From positions 1-25,236 of the forward strand of contig CAKRNW010000019.1 in the NCBI GenBank assembly GCA_934371505.1: DNA of 25,236 bases, given 5' to 3'. Shown piece after piece: positions 6,506 to 13,646 of the stretch. A program made the position numbers and the translations under genes. Within the stretch, counting starts at the first letter, position 1. Each line of letters starts with the position of its first letter. This stretch comes from an uncultured Lachnospiraceae bacterium. Its GTDB lineage: Bacteria; Bacillota; Clostridia; Lachnospirales; Lachnospiraceae. The notes beneath the pieces are model-generated. The model searched no databases. It saw only the letters and a program-made list of their open reading frames with translations, and was not told where the DNA came from.

Positions 6506-9500
6506 ACGGAATTTGTACAGAGCCATGATGGGAGCTGCCGTTACCGCATCCTTACTCTTTTCCACCCTTCCGGTGACGGAGGTTCAGGCTGAAGAAAACA
6601 CCACCCAGACCGGCACCACCCAGACTTATGAACGGGTGGATATTTACACCGTGGAGGATTTACAGAAATTCTCCAGACAGTGCCATGTGGATACCTGGTC
6701 CGCAGATAAAGAAGTCCACCTCATGGCAGATTTAAACCTGGATGGAGTGGAGTTGGAACCGATTTCCGTGTTCAACGGATTCTTTTACGGGGAAAGTCAT
6801 ACCATTTCCGGATTTACTTATGAAGGAGCCGGTTATGTGACCGGACTGTTCCGCTATATCGGACACGCCGGAGAAATCCGGGATTTACGTCTGGAGGCAG
6901 AGATCAGATCCAACGATGAAAAAGAATGTGTAGGCGGACTGGTGGGTGTCAATTACGGCACCATCCGCAACTGCACTTTTGCAGGAACGGTGGATGGCAA
7001 AAATATTACCGGAGGCATTGTGGGCATCAACGAAAGCACGGGACTCATCAGCGATTCCATGGTGATAGGACGCATCACCGGCTACTATGCCACCGGCGGC
7101 GTGGCGGGCAAAAACCACGGCATGATTATGTCAACCATAAACCAGGCGGGAATCAACGATGACACGGAATGGGTGGAACAGGATGACGAGATGGGTCTTG
7201 CATGGCTCCGCAGTGTGGATGACACCAATTCCAATGTGCAGATTCACAGCGGTGTGGACACCGGTGGTATCGCAGGCTGTTCCGATGGCTATATCGGACT
7301 TTGCACCAATGCAGGAAGAGTGGGCTATGAGCATACCGGCTACAATGTGGGCGGCATCGCAGGACGTCAGGCAGGCATGGTGGATCAGTGTACCAACAAC
7401 GGCACCGTCAACGGACGGAAGGATGTGGGTGGCATCGTGGGACAGATGGAGCCTTTCATTGAGCTGAACGAGGCGGAATCCCTGCGCTCTGAGGTGAATA
7501 GGCTCCACGACCTGATACAGAAAACCATCAGGGATATGCAGTCCGGCAAAAACGTGGTGAAGGCAGACACGGACAAACTGCTGGATTACTCCAAACAGAC
7601 ATTGGACACCGGAAAATCCATGGCTGACCAGATGTCGGATTTTGCCGACAGCAACATGGATGCGGCAGATAAGGTTTCCCAACGGGTAAATCAGGTGATG
7701 AACATGGTGCCCAACGTGTTAAACCAGAGTGATGCCATGCGGAACCGCCTGAATGACTTAAATAATAATGTAAAGAAAGCCATTCAGGATTTGAACGTGG
7801 AGAATCGGGTGGATTCCAGCCAGACACAGCCTATCAAGGACCGACTGGAGGCAGATAATAACAAGCTTCAGGACAGTCTGGATGCTCTGGATAAGTACGT
7901 GAAGGACATACAGGATATTCTCAACAGTGATGACCCGGATGTCAAAAAACAGCAGGATATTGAAGCGATCATAAAGGGTGACGATTTCCAGAACGCACTC
8001 ACCCAGGTCAGCACCGACTTATACGCTGTGTTACAGGATGTGAACGACCTGATGGCAATCTACGGACCTGCCTTGGATGACGCGCTCCAGGACGGCTTTA
8101 AGGATTTGGAAAACGCCAGTAAAAACGGAGAGGATGCCATCAGTGCGCTGAATGCCGCGTCGGATGCAGCCCGGGCGATTGTAAACTATATCAATGCCCA
8201 GGAAGAAATTCGTTTCACCCGTCTGGGAGAGCAGTTTGACCAGGACAGACAGGCACTGTATGATCAGCTGAGTGCCATGAATGACTGCCTCCAGAGTATC
8301 AGTGATGACACCTCCCGCTATTCTGATGTGGTAACCCAGGATTTGCTGGCAGTGAACGACCAGATTAACGTGGTATTCAATCTTCTCATGGACCAGCTGG
8401 ATGTGACGGATGACAGTGATGTCACTTCCATTCAGGACAGCTTTTACCAGGATGTCTCCGATGAGCAGCTGGAGGAATCCGGGGACGGATGGATTGAGAA
8501 CAGCAGAAATAAAGGAATTGTCAACGGCGACATCAACGTAGGCGGTATCGCCGGTTCCATGGCGATTGACGAGGAAGACCCGGAGGAAAATGCGGCAGGC
8601 AATGTGGACTATACCATCGGCAACCGTTACGTTACCCGCTGTGTGATCCGCAGCTGTGTCAACGAGGGTTACATCACTGCGAAAAAAGATGGCGCAGGGG
8701 GCGTAGCTGGCTACATGAGAATCGGTGCGGTGGTGCATTCCGAGTCCTATGGCAGTGTGGAGAGCACCGAGGGAGATTTCGTGGGCGGCATCTGCGGCCA
8801 GTCCCTGTCTGTCATCCGCAGCTGCTATGCCATCAGTGATGTAAGCGGCGGCAAAAACGTGGGCGGTATCGCCGGCTATGCCGAGGAACTTACCGATTGC
8901 TGCAGTCTGGCGAGAGTGGAGGCAGCCGTGGGACAAAGCGGTGCCATCGCCGGTCAGGTTTCTTCCTATGAAAAAGAGGAAGACGAACAGCAGAAGGTAA
9001 AGAACAACTTCTTCGCCGGGGATGCCCTCTACGGAATTGACGGTATCAGCTATGACGGAATTGCCCAGTCCATTTCTTATGAAGAAATGCTGGAAATCGA
9101 GGGAATCCCTCAGGCGTTCCGGCATTTGAAAATTACTTACCGCACCGAGGATCAGGTGCTGGGCTATGAGGAAGTGGCTTACGGCGATTCCCTGGATCAC
9201 CTCACCTATCCGGAAATCCCGGAAAAAGAAGGTTATTACGGTGTATGGGAAGATGTGTCCGGGCAGAGAATGACCGGCAACCGGGTCTTAGAGGCAGAAT
9301 ATGTGGAAAAGGTAAGCGTGGTGCAGAGTGATGCCCATGCGGAGCAGACCGTTGCTGCCGAGGAAAGTGATGAGAAGCGAAGTCCGCGGAAAAAGCCCTA
9401 TGCCTTAGTGGAAAGCGCCTTCACCGGGGATGCGGTACTCCATGTGTCCACCGACGAGGAAACCGGTTTTGACCTGCAGGCACCGGAAGGCATGGAGGGA

Positions 9501-9857
9501 AACCACCGCATTTACTTTATCACGTTGGAAAATGCAGATGTCCAGCCTGACCAGGAGACAGCCCTGCGTCTTTATAATCCTTATGGGGATGATGTGGAAC
9601 TGTGGCACTACGAGGAAGAGAGCGGCTGGCAGCAGGAGGAACTGGTGAGCCGCGGCGAATACTTACAGACCACCTTAACCGGGGACAGCGGAATCTATTG
9701 TATCATGGAGAAAAAGCCCAATGTCATGCTGTATGCCGTCCTGGGCGGCTGCAGCGCTGGTGTTCTTCTGTTACTGCTATTGCGGAAAGCGATTAAGAAA
9801 CACAGACAGAAACGACAGGAAAAAAGTAACAAAAAAATCGAAGAAAACGAAAAATAA
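6489..9857 (+). CDS. Large GLUG-repeat cell-surface protein with central helical region and C-terminal anchor
   Basis: This 1122-residue protein has a signal peptide: a basic start (MKARTRRNLYR), a hydrophobic stretch and a probable cut after VQA, residue 34. Residues 147-324 hold several GLUG-type repeats (VGGLVGVNYGTI, TGGIVGINESTG, VGGIAGRQAGMV). Residues 325-670 are cysteine-poor, rich in Asp, Gln, Asn and Leu, with likely long helices. A second GLUG block lies at about 682-825. Residues 880-940 resemble an InlB B-repeat (VAYGDSLDHL, YYGVWED), followed by a beta-like domain. A hydrophobic helix near 1078-1099 and a Lys-rich tail anchor it in the membrane; no LPxTG motif is present. The ATG at 6489 has AGGAGG upstream and overlaps the transporter gene by 17 bases. 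Adhesion or envelope function is inference. Confidence 0.82.
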   Translation: MKARTRRNLYRAMMGAAVTASLLFSTLPVTEVQAEENTTQTGTTQTYERVDIYTVEDLQKFSRQCHVDTWSADKEVHLMADLNLDGVELEPISVFNGFFYGESHTISGFTYEGAGYVTGLFRYIGHAGEIRDLRLEAEIRSNDEKECVGGLVGVNYGTIRNCTFAGTVDGKNITGGIVGINESTGLISDSMVIGRITGYYATGGVAGKNHGMIMSTINQAGINDDTEWVEQDDEMGLAWLRSVDDTNSNVQIHSGVDTGGIAGCSDGYIGLCTNAGRVGYEHTGYNVGGIAGRQAGMVDQCTNNGTVNGRKDVGGIVGQMEPFIELNEAESLRSEVNRLHDLIQKTIRDMQSGKNVVKADTDKLLDYSKQTLDTGKSMADQMSDFADSNMDAADKVSQRVNQVMNMVPNVLNQSDAMRNRLNDLNNNVKKAIQDLNVENRVDSSQTQPIKDRLEADNNKLQDSLDALDKYVKDIQDILNSDDPDVKKQQDIEAIIKGDDFQNALTQVSTDLYAVLQDVNDLMAIYGPALDDALQDGFKDLENASKNGEDAISALNAASDAARAIVNYINAQEEIRFTRLGEQFDQDRQALYDQLSAMNDCLQSISDDTSRYSDVVTQDLLAVNDQINVVFNLLMDQLDVTDDSDVTSIQDSFYQDVSDEQLEESGDGWIENSRNKGIVNGDINVGGIAGSMAIDEEDPEENAAGNVDYTIGNRYVTRCVIRSCVNEGYITAKKDGAGGVAGYMRIGAVVHSESYGSVESTEGDFVGGICGQSLSVIRSCYAISDVSGGKNVGGIAGYAEELTDCCSLARVEAAVGQSGAIAGQVSSYEKEEDEQQKVKNNFFAGDALYGIDGISYDGIAQSISYEEMLEIEGIPQAFRHLKITYRTEDQVLGYEEVAYGDSLDHLTYPEIPEKEGYYGVWEDVSGQRMTGNRVLEAEYVEKVSVVQSDAHAEQTVAAEESDEKRSPRKKPYALVESAFTGDAVLHVSTDEETGFDLQAPEGMEGNHRIYFITLENADVQPDQETALRLYNPYGDDVELWHYEEESGWQQEELVSRGEYLQTTLTGDSGIYCIMEKKPNVMLYAVLGGCSAGVLLLLLLRKAIKKHRQKRQEKSNKKIEENEK

Positions 9858-9867
9858 AAAAGCAAAC

Positions 9868-9896
9868 TTGACAAAAACGAAACAGATACATATAAT
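9868..9896 (+). promoter_or_regulatory. Consensus sigma-A promoter of the ptsI leader
   Basis: TTGACA (9868-9873) and TATAAT (9891-9896), with exactly 17 bases between, are perfect consensus elements. They start 11 bases after the stop of the surface protein gene. Transcription from here (about 9903) must cross the terminator at 9934-9985 before reaching ptsI. Confidence 0.9.
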
Positions 9897-9909
9897 AAAA
9901 GTAATTGAA

Positions 9910-9938
9910 GGGTAGTTCGCATCAAGATGCACTAAACC
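9910..9938 (+). promoter_or_regulatory. Possible non-canonical RNA antiterminator in the ptsI leader
   Basis: The RNA can fold as GG, internal loop (G against AA), TAGT/ACTA, bulge TC, then GCAT/ATGC with loop CAAG, closing on CC. This is the layout of BglG/LicT-type RATs: a 29-base hairpin with asymmetric internal loops flanked by GG and CC. Its 3' side (9934-9938) is also the first part of the terminator stem, so the two folds exclude each other. The sequence does not match the RAT consensus, so recognition by LicT is inference. Confidence 0.45.
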
Positions 9939-9985
9939 GGAAAAGTAAGACGCTTTGTGTGTCTGTACTTTTTCGGTTTTTTTTT
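9934..9985 (+). terminator. Leader terminator (attenuator) upstream of ptsI
   Basis: AAACCGGAAAAGTA (9934-9947) pairs with TACTTTTTCGGTTT (9966-9979) over 14 bp with one G-T pair, and an inner AGAC/GTCT stem extends it. A T run reaches 9985. It lies between the strong promoter at 9868 and ptsI, so it must be bypassed for ptsI expression from that promoter. A TATAAT at 9999-10004 just beyond it might allow a second promoter, but no good -35 is visible. Confidence 0.85.
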
Positions 9986-10044
9986 GTTCTTTTCTACCTA
10001 TAATAAACAGAGGGAAAATCGTTAGAGGGAGGAAAAAAGAAGTG

Positions 10045-11676
10045 ATGCAGCGTGTACAGGGAAAGATTGCATTTGGGGGCATTGCAATCGGCAAAATCAA
10101 GGAATTACTGCCGCAGAATCATGAAGTGCGCCGGGTAAAGGTGGAAGATACCGCGGCGGAAATGGATCGTTTTGAACAGGCAAAGGAAGAAACGAAACGC
10201 CAGCTCCATGGACTATATGAAAAGGCAGTGAAGGAAGTGGGCGAGGACAACGCAGCAATTTTTGAAATCCATCAGATGATGCTGGAGGATTTGGACTATC
10301 TGGATTCCATCCGCAACATGATTGAAACCCAGTCCGTCAATGCGGAATTTGCTGTGGCAATGACCGGAGATAATTTTGCCCAGATGTTTGCCCAGATGGA
10401 CGATGACTACATGAAAGCCCGCGCTGCAGATGTGAAGGACATTTCCGAGCGGCTGATTCGTGTCCTTTCCAACAGACAGAACCAGACCGGAGAAACCGGA
10501 GACTCCGATGAGAAATACATCATTGTGGCAGATGACCTGGCTCCCAGTGAGACGATTCAGTTAGATAGAGAGAAAGTTCTGGCTTTTGTCACCAGAAAAG
10601 GCTCCACGAACTCCCACACCGCCATTCTCGCCCGCACTATGAACATTCCCGCACTGGTATTGACCCCGGTGGCAGAGGAAATCAATGGAAAAGAGGCAAT
10701 CGTGGACGGATTTACCGGAACGGTAATTTTGGAGCCGGATGAGGATGTCCGCAAAGAATACGAAGAAAAACAGCGGGAAGAGGCACACAGACGGGAACTG
10801 TTGGAGCGGTTGAAAGGAAAGCCCGCCATCACTGAGGATGGCAAGGAAATCAAACTTTACGCCAATATCGGCGGCGTGAAGGATGTGGCTGCGGTATTAC
10901 AGAACGATGCCGCAGGAATCGGCTTGTTCCGCAGTGAATTTTTATATTTGCAGAATCAGGACTATCCCACGGAGGAAGAACAGTTTAAGGCATACAAAAC
11001 CGTTGCCGAAATGATGGCTGGCAAGAAAGTAATAATCCGTACCCTGGATATCGGTGCAGATAAAAAGGTGGATTATTTCCATCTGGATGAGGAGGACAAT
11101 CCGGCACTGGGCTACCGTGCCATCCGTATCTGTCTCACCAGACCGGAGATTTTCCGCACCCAGCTGCGGGCACTGTTACGTGCCAGTGCCTTTGGAAATA
11201 TCGCCATTATGCTGCCGATGATTACCTCTCTCTGGGAAGTACAGAAAGCAAAGGAAATCATCGCCGATGTGAAAAAAGAGCTCACCGAACAGGGTATCTC
11301 CTATAAGGATGTGGAAGTGGGTGTGATGATTGAAACCCCGGCAGCAGTCATGATTGCCGATGACCTTGCCAAAGAAGTAGACTTTTTCAGTATTGGAACC
11401 AATGATCTGACCCAGTATACCCTGGCGATTGACCGTCAGAATGAGCATCTGGACACCTTCTACAATGCGCATCATCCCGCCGTGCTGCGCATGATTGGCA
11501 TGGTGGCAGAGAGCGCACACAAGGCAGGAATCTGGGCAGGAATCTGTGGCGAACTGGGAGCCGATTTGGAACTGACGGAGGCTTTTGTCCAAATGGGAAT
11601 CGATGAGTTATCCGTTTCTCCTTCCATGGTCCTTCCGGTGAGAGATAAAATCATTCATTCAAGAGTAACCAAATAA
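10045..11676 (+). CDS. ptsI: Phosphoenolpyruvate-protein phosphotransferase (PTS Enzyme I)
   Basis: A 543-residue cytoplasmic enzyme that autophosphorylates with phosphoenolpyruvate and passes the phosphate to HPr, the first step of all PTS sugar uptake. The N-terminal phosphohistidine domain has GSTNSHTAILA with the active His191. The C-terminal PEP-binding barrel shows GLFRSEFLYL, MIETPAAVMIADDLA, SIGTNDLTQY and the catalytic Cys501 in GICGELGAD. Length is near the usual 540-575. The ATG at 10045 is used; an in-frame GTG at 10042 is equally close to the ribosome site AGGGAGG (10026-10032). ptsH follows after 28 bases, the reverse of the common ptsH-ptsI order. Expression probably depends on the leader attenuator. 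Confidence 0.96.
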   Translation: MQRVQGKIAFGGIAIGKIKELLPQNHEVRRVKVEDTAAEMDRFEQAKEETKRQLHGLYEKAVKEVGEDNAAIFEIHQMMLEDLDYLDSIRNMIETQSVNAEFAVAMTGDNFAQMFAQMDDDYMKARAADVKDISERLIRVLSNRQNQTGETGDSDEKYIIVADDLAPSETIQLDREKVLAFVTRKGSTNSHTAILARTMNIPALVLTPVAEEINGKEAIVDGFTGTVILEPDEDVRKEYEEKQREEAHRRELLERLKGKPAITEDGKEIKLYANIGGVKDVAAVLQNDAAGIGLFRSEFLYLQNQDYPTEEEQFKAYKTVAEMMAGKKVIIRTLDIGADKKVDYFHLDEEDNPALGYRAIRICLTRPEIFRTQLRALLRASAFGNIAIMLPMITSLWEVQKAKEIIADVKKELTEQGISYKDVEVGVMIETPAAVMIADDLAKEVDFFSIGTNDLTQYTLAIDRQNEHLDTFYNAHHPAVLRMIGMVAESAHKAGIWAGICGELGADLELTEAFVQMGIDELSVSPSMVLPVRDKIIHSRVTK

Positions 11677-11704
11677 AAACCAATAAAAACAGGAGGAAGA
11701 AAGA

Positions 11705-11962
11705 ATGAAAACATTTGAGTACACAGTAAAGGACGAATTAGGAATTCATGCAAGACCTGCAGGACTGCTGGTAAAGGAAGTGGGCAAATATAAGAGCCAT
11801 GTTTCCCTGACGAAAGAGGGCAAAAAAGTAGATGCCTCCAGACTGATGGCGGTCATGAGCCTGGGCGTTAAGCAGGGACAGACTGTCAAAGTAGAGGTAG
11901 AAGGCGAAGATGAGGCAGATGCTGCAGCAGGTCTCAGTGCATTTTTTAAGAGCAACCTGTAA
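11705..11962 (+). CDS. ptsH: HPr phosphocarrier protein with Arg at position 46
   Basis: An 85-residue HPr. His15 in GIHARPA receives phosphate from Enzyme I and donates it to EIIA proteins. The region around the regulatory serine aligns without gaps to Bacillus HPr (VMSLG at 50-54), but reads Val42-Asp-Ala-Ser45-Arg46-Leu-Met. So Ser46, the target of HPr kinase in Firmicutes, is Arg, with a Ser one position earlier. The His15 transport function should be intact; Ser46-dependent catabolite control by this protein may be lost or altered. A good ribosome site (AGGAGGAAG) precedes the ATG. I see no convincing terminator after it. Confidence 0.95.
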   Translation: MKTFEYTVKDELGIHARPAGLLVKEVGKYKSHVSLTKEGKKVDASRLMAVMSLGVKQGQTVKVEVEGEDEADAAAGLSAFFKSNL

Positions 11963-12021
11963 AAAGAAAACAGCAAGAAATTGATAAAACTATACATTCC
12001 GGTCGAGATTGTTTTTTGTGT

Positions 12022-12076
12022 ATTATGTCAAAATTTCTATATAAATAATTTATTTAAAAGAAAAACTTGACATAAT
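12022..12076. repeat. 10-bp inverted repeat overlapping the licT promoter
   Basis: ATTATGTCAA (12022-12031) and TTGACATAAT (12067-12076) are perfect inverse copies 35 bases apart. The right copy contains the -35 hexamer of the licT promoter. The AT-rich stretch between holds no gene. It could be an operator pair or chance. Confidence 0.6.
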
Positions 12077-12095
12077 GCACAAATGGTACTATGAT
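12067..12095 (+). promoter_or_regulatory. Sigma-A promoter of licT-crr-ptsG
   Basis: TTGACA (12067-12072) and TATGAT (12090-12095) with a 17-base spacer. Transcription would begin near 12102, about 20 bases before the RNA antiterminator. Confidence 0.82.
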
Positions 12096-12121
12096 AGTTC
12101 TTGTATAAAACAATAGCGAAT

Positions 12122-12149
12122 GGATTGTTACTGGCTAGCAGGCAAAACC
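12122..12149 (+). promoter_or_regulatory. Canonical ribonucleic antiterminator (RAT) for LicT
   Basis: The RNA reads GGATTGTTACTG, loop GCTAG region, then CAGGCAAAACC. This matches the LicT/SacT/BglG-class RAT almost base for base. Its 3' end (AAAACC) is the start of the terminator arm at 12144, so binding of LicT here prevents termination. Confidence 0.92.
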
Positions 12150-12198
12150 AAATTTTACAGCATTCATGAATGGATTGAAGTAAGGTTTGGTTTTTTTT
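12144..12198 (+). terminator. RAT-controlled leader terminator before licT
   Basis: AAAACCAAA (12144-12152) pairs perfectly with TTTGGTTTT (12186-12194). Six more pairs inside, two of them G-T, lengthen the stem to 15 bp, and ATTCAT/ATGAAT can form an inner hairpin. Eight Ts follow (12191-12198). The 5' arm overlaps the RAT by six bases. Confidence 0.9.
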
Positions 12199-12239
12199 AT
12201 TCCTAACGACATGATGTTTTTCAAGGAATATAGGAAGAA

Positions 12240-13076
12240 ATGGTAATTCAGAAAATTATTAACAACAATGTCATATCAGCTTTTGATGACAGGCAGCAGG
12301 AAGTGGTTATCATGGGCAAGGGAATCGGATTCAAGGCTCATGTGGGCGATGCCATTGACGTGAGCCGGATTGAAAAGGTTTTCCGCATCGAAAATGAGAC
12401 GATTTCCAGACAGTTCCAGGAAATTCTGGAAAATATCCCCATGGAACATGTGCAGCTTACTGAGAACATTATCTCCAAAGCCAAGGAAGTCCTGAATACC
12501 AAGCTGAACCAGAGCATCTATGTCACACTGACAGACCATATCAATTTTGCAATCCAGCGCCAGGCAGAGGGAGTCTGCCTGAAAAATGCACTGCTGTGGG
12601 AAATCAGACAGTTCTACCGACTGGAATACCAGCTGGGCGAATACGCTGTCAATCTGTTAAATGAACAGTTACATACGGATTTTACCGAGGATGAGGCAGG
12701 CTTTATCGCCCTCCATATTGTAAATGCAGAATATAACACGGATGTCAGTCATACCTTTGCTATGACCAATATGCTCCAGGAATTGCTGCAGCATATTCAG
12801 AAGGAGATGGCGGCAGACTATGATGAGGACTCCATCCACTATGAGCGCTTTTTAAGCCATCTGAAATTCCTGATACACCGGGTATGCAGCCATGAACTTC
12901 TGCCGGATGATGATATGGAATTTGCCGCATCGCTGGAAAAGAAATACCCGAAGGAATTTGCCTGCAGCAAAAAAGTCGGGGAGTTTATCAAAGAAAAATA
13001 TGGCGATACGATTACCGAGGAGGAAATCATGTATCTCGCCATTCATATTAAAAGAGTTTTTATGAAGGGAAATTAA
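12240..13076 (+). CDS. licT: LicT-type transcriptional antiterminator (BglG family)
   Basis: A 278-residue protein with an RNA-binding CAT domain (residues 1-55, opening INNNVISAF and MGKGIGF) and two PTS regulation domains. The four phosphorylatable histidines fall at exactly the LicT positions: His100 (TDHINF), His159 (ALHIVNAE), His207 (SHLKFL) and His269 (AIHIKRV). When its sugar is available the EII no longer phosphorylates the first PRD, HPr phosphorylates the second, and the dimer binds a RAT. A perfect target RAT lies in its own leader, so it controls itself and the EIIA/EIICB genes downstream. Bacillus GlcT has the equivalent job for ptsG, but the RAT here is of the LicT class. The nearest ribosome site is AGGAAG, very close to the ATG. 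Confidence 0.93.
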   Translation: MVIQKIINNNVISAFDDRQQEVVIMGKGIGFKAHVGDAIDVSRIEKVFRIENETISRQFQEILENIPMEHVQLTENIISKAKEVLNTKLNQSIYVTLTDHINFAIQRQAEGVCLKNALLWEIRQFYRLEYQLGEYAVNLLNEQLHTDFTEDEAGFIALHIVNAEYNTDVSHTFAMTNMLQELLQHIQKEMAADYDEDSIHYERFLSHLKFLIHRVCSHELLPDDDMEFAASLEKKYPKEFACSKKVGEFIKEKYGDTITEEEIMYLAIHIKRVFMKGN

Positions 13077-13094
13077 GAGAAGGGAGTAGATAGG

Positions 13095-13580
13095 ATGTTT
13101 CAATTATTCAAAAAGAAACAGGGTGGCATTGAAATCGGCGCTCCGGTAAAAGGAAAAGCCGTTCCCATCAGTGAAGTCAGTGACCCCACCTTTGGTGAGG
13201 AGATTCTGGGAAAGGGTGTGGCATTTTATCCCACAGAGGGAAAGATTTTCGCACCGGCAGACGGAACCATTGATTTATTATTTGACACCATGCATGCAGT
13301 GAGCATGACCACCACAGACGGGGTGGAGCTTTTGATTCATATCGGACTGGAAACCGTCGCCTTAAAGGGGCAGCACTTCACAGCCCACAAAGCCACCGGC
13401 GATACCGTAAAGAAAGGCGATCTGCTCATTTCCGTAGACCTGGATGCGTTAAAGGGTCTTGGTATTGATACCATCACGCCCATGGTAGTATGCAACACCG
13501 GTGATTACCAGGCAGTAGAGGCGGTCACAGGACAGGATGTAGAGCCGGGTACAGCGGTTCTTCATGTAACTAAATTATAA
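13095..13580 (+). CDS. crr: PTS glucose-family EIIA component
   Basis: A 161-residue free EIIA-Glc. His67 (TMHAVSM) and His82 (LLIHIGLETV) match the paired active-site histidines (75 and 90 of the E. coli protein); His82 carries the phosphate from HPr to EIIB. The motifs GVAFYPTEGKIFAPADGTI and VEPGTAVLHVTKL are typical. It lies 18 bases after licT with AGGGAG eight bases before the ATG, and 66 bases before the EIICB gene, which lacks its own EIIA. It therefore most likely serves that permease and possibly others. Confidence 0.95.
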   Translation: MFQLFKKKQGGIEIGAPVKGKAVPISEVSDPTFGEEILGKGVAFYPTEGKIFAPADGTIDLLFDTMHAVSMTTTDGVELLIHIGLETVALKGQHFTAHKATGDTVKKGDLLISVDLDALKGLGIDTITPMVVCNTGDYQAVEAVTGQDVEPGTAVLHVTKL

Positions 13581-13583
13581 TGT

Positions 13584-13612
13584 ATTTTAGCCGGAATATT
13601 CCGGCATAAAAT
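13584..13612. repeat. Palindrome between crr and ptsG
   Basis: GCCGGAATATTCCGGC (13590-13605) is a perfect palindrome, and the flanks ATTTTA and TAAAAT add six pairs with one bulged base. No T run follows on the plus strand, so it is not a standard terminator. It may be an RNA processing or stability hairpin that separates the two cistrons. Confidence 0.7.
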
Positions 13613-13646
13613 AAAAGGGATTATACTTATGAAGGAGGATGTGTAA

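Noticed and set aside
6927..8970. DNA tandem repeats or CRISPR-like array in the GLUG gene
   Set aside because: The repeats are conserved at protein level only (GGIxG motifs) and are irregularly spaced inside one open frame.
8031..9200. 389-codon open frame on the minus strand
   Set aside because: It lies wholly inside the GLUG protein gene, lacks a ribosome site and looks like an antisense shadow of its regular codon pattern.
11963..12021. Terminator after ptsH near the GTTTTTTG run
   Set aside because: There is a T run but no upstream stem of useful length; termination, if any, is not explained by a simple hairpin.
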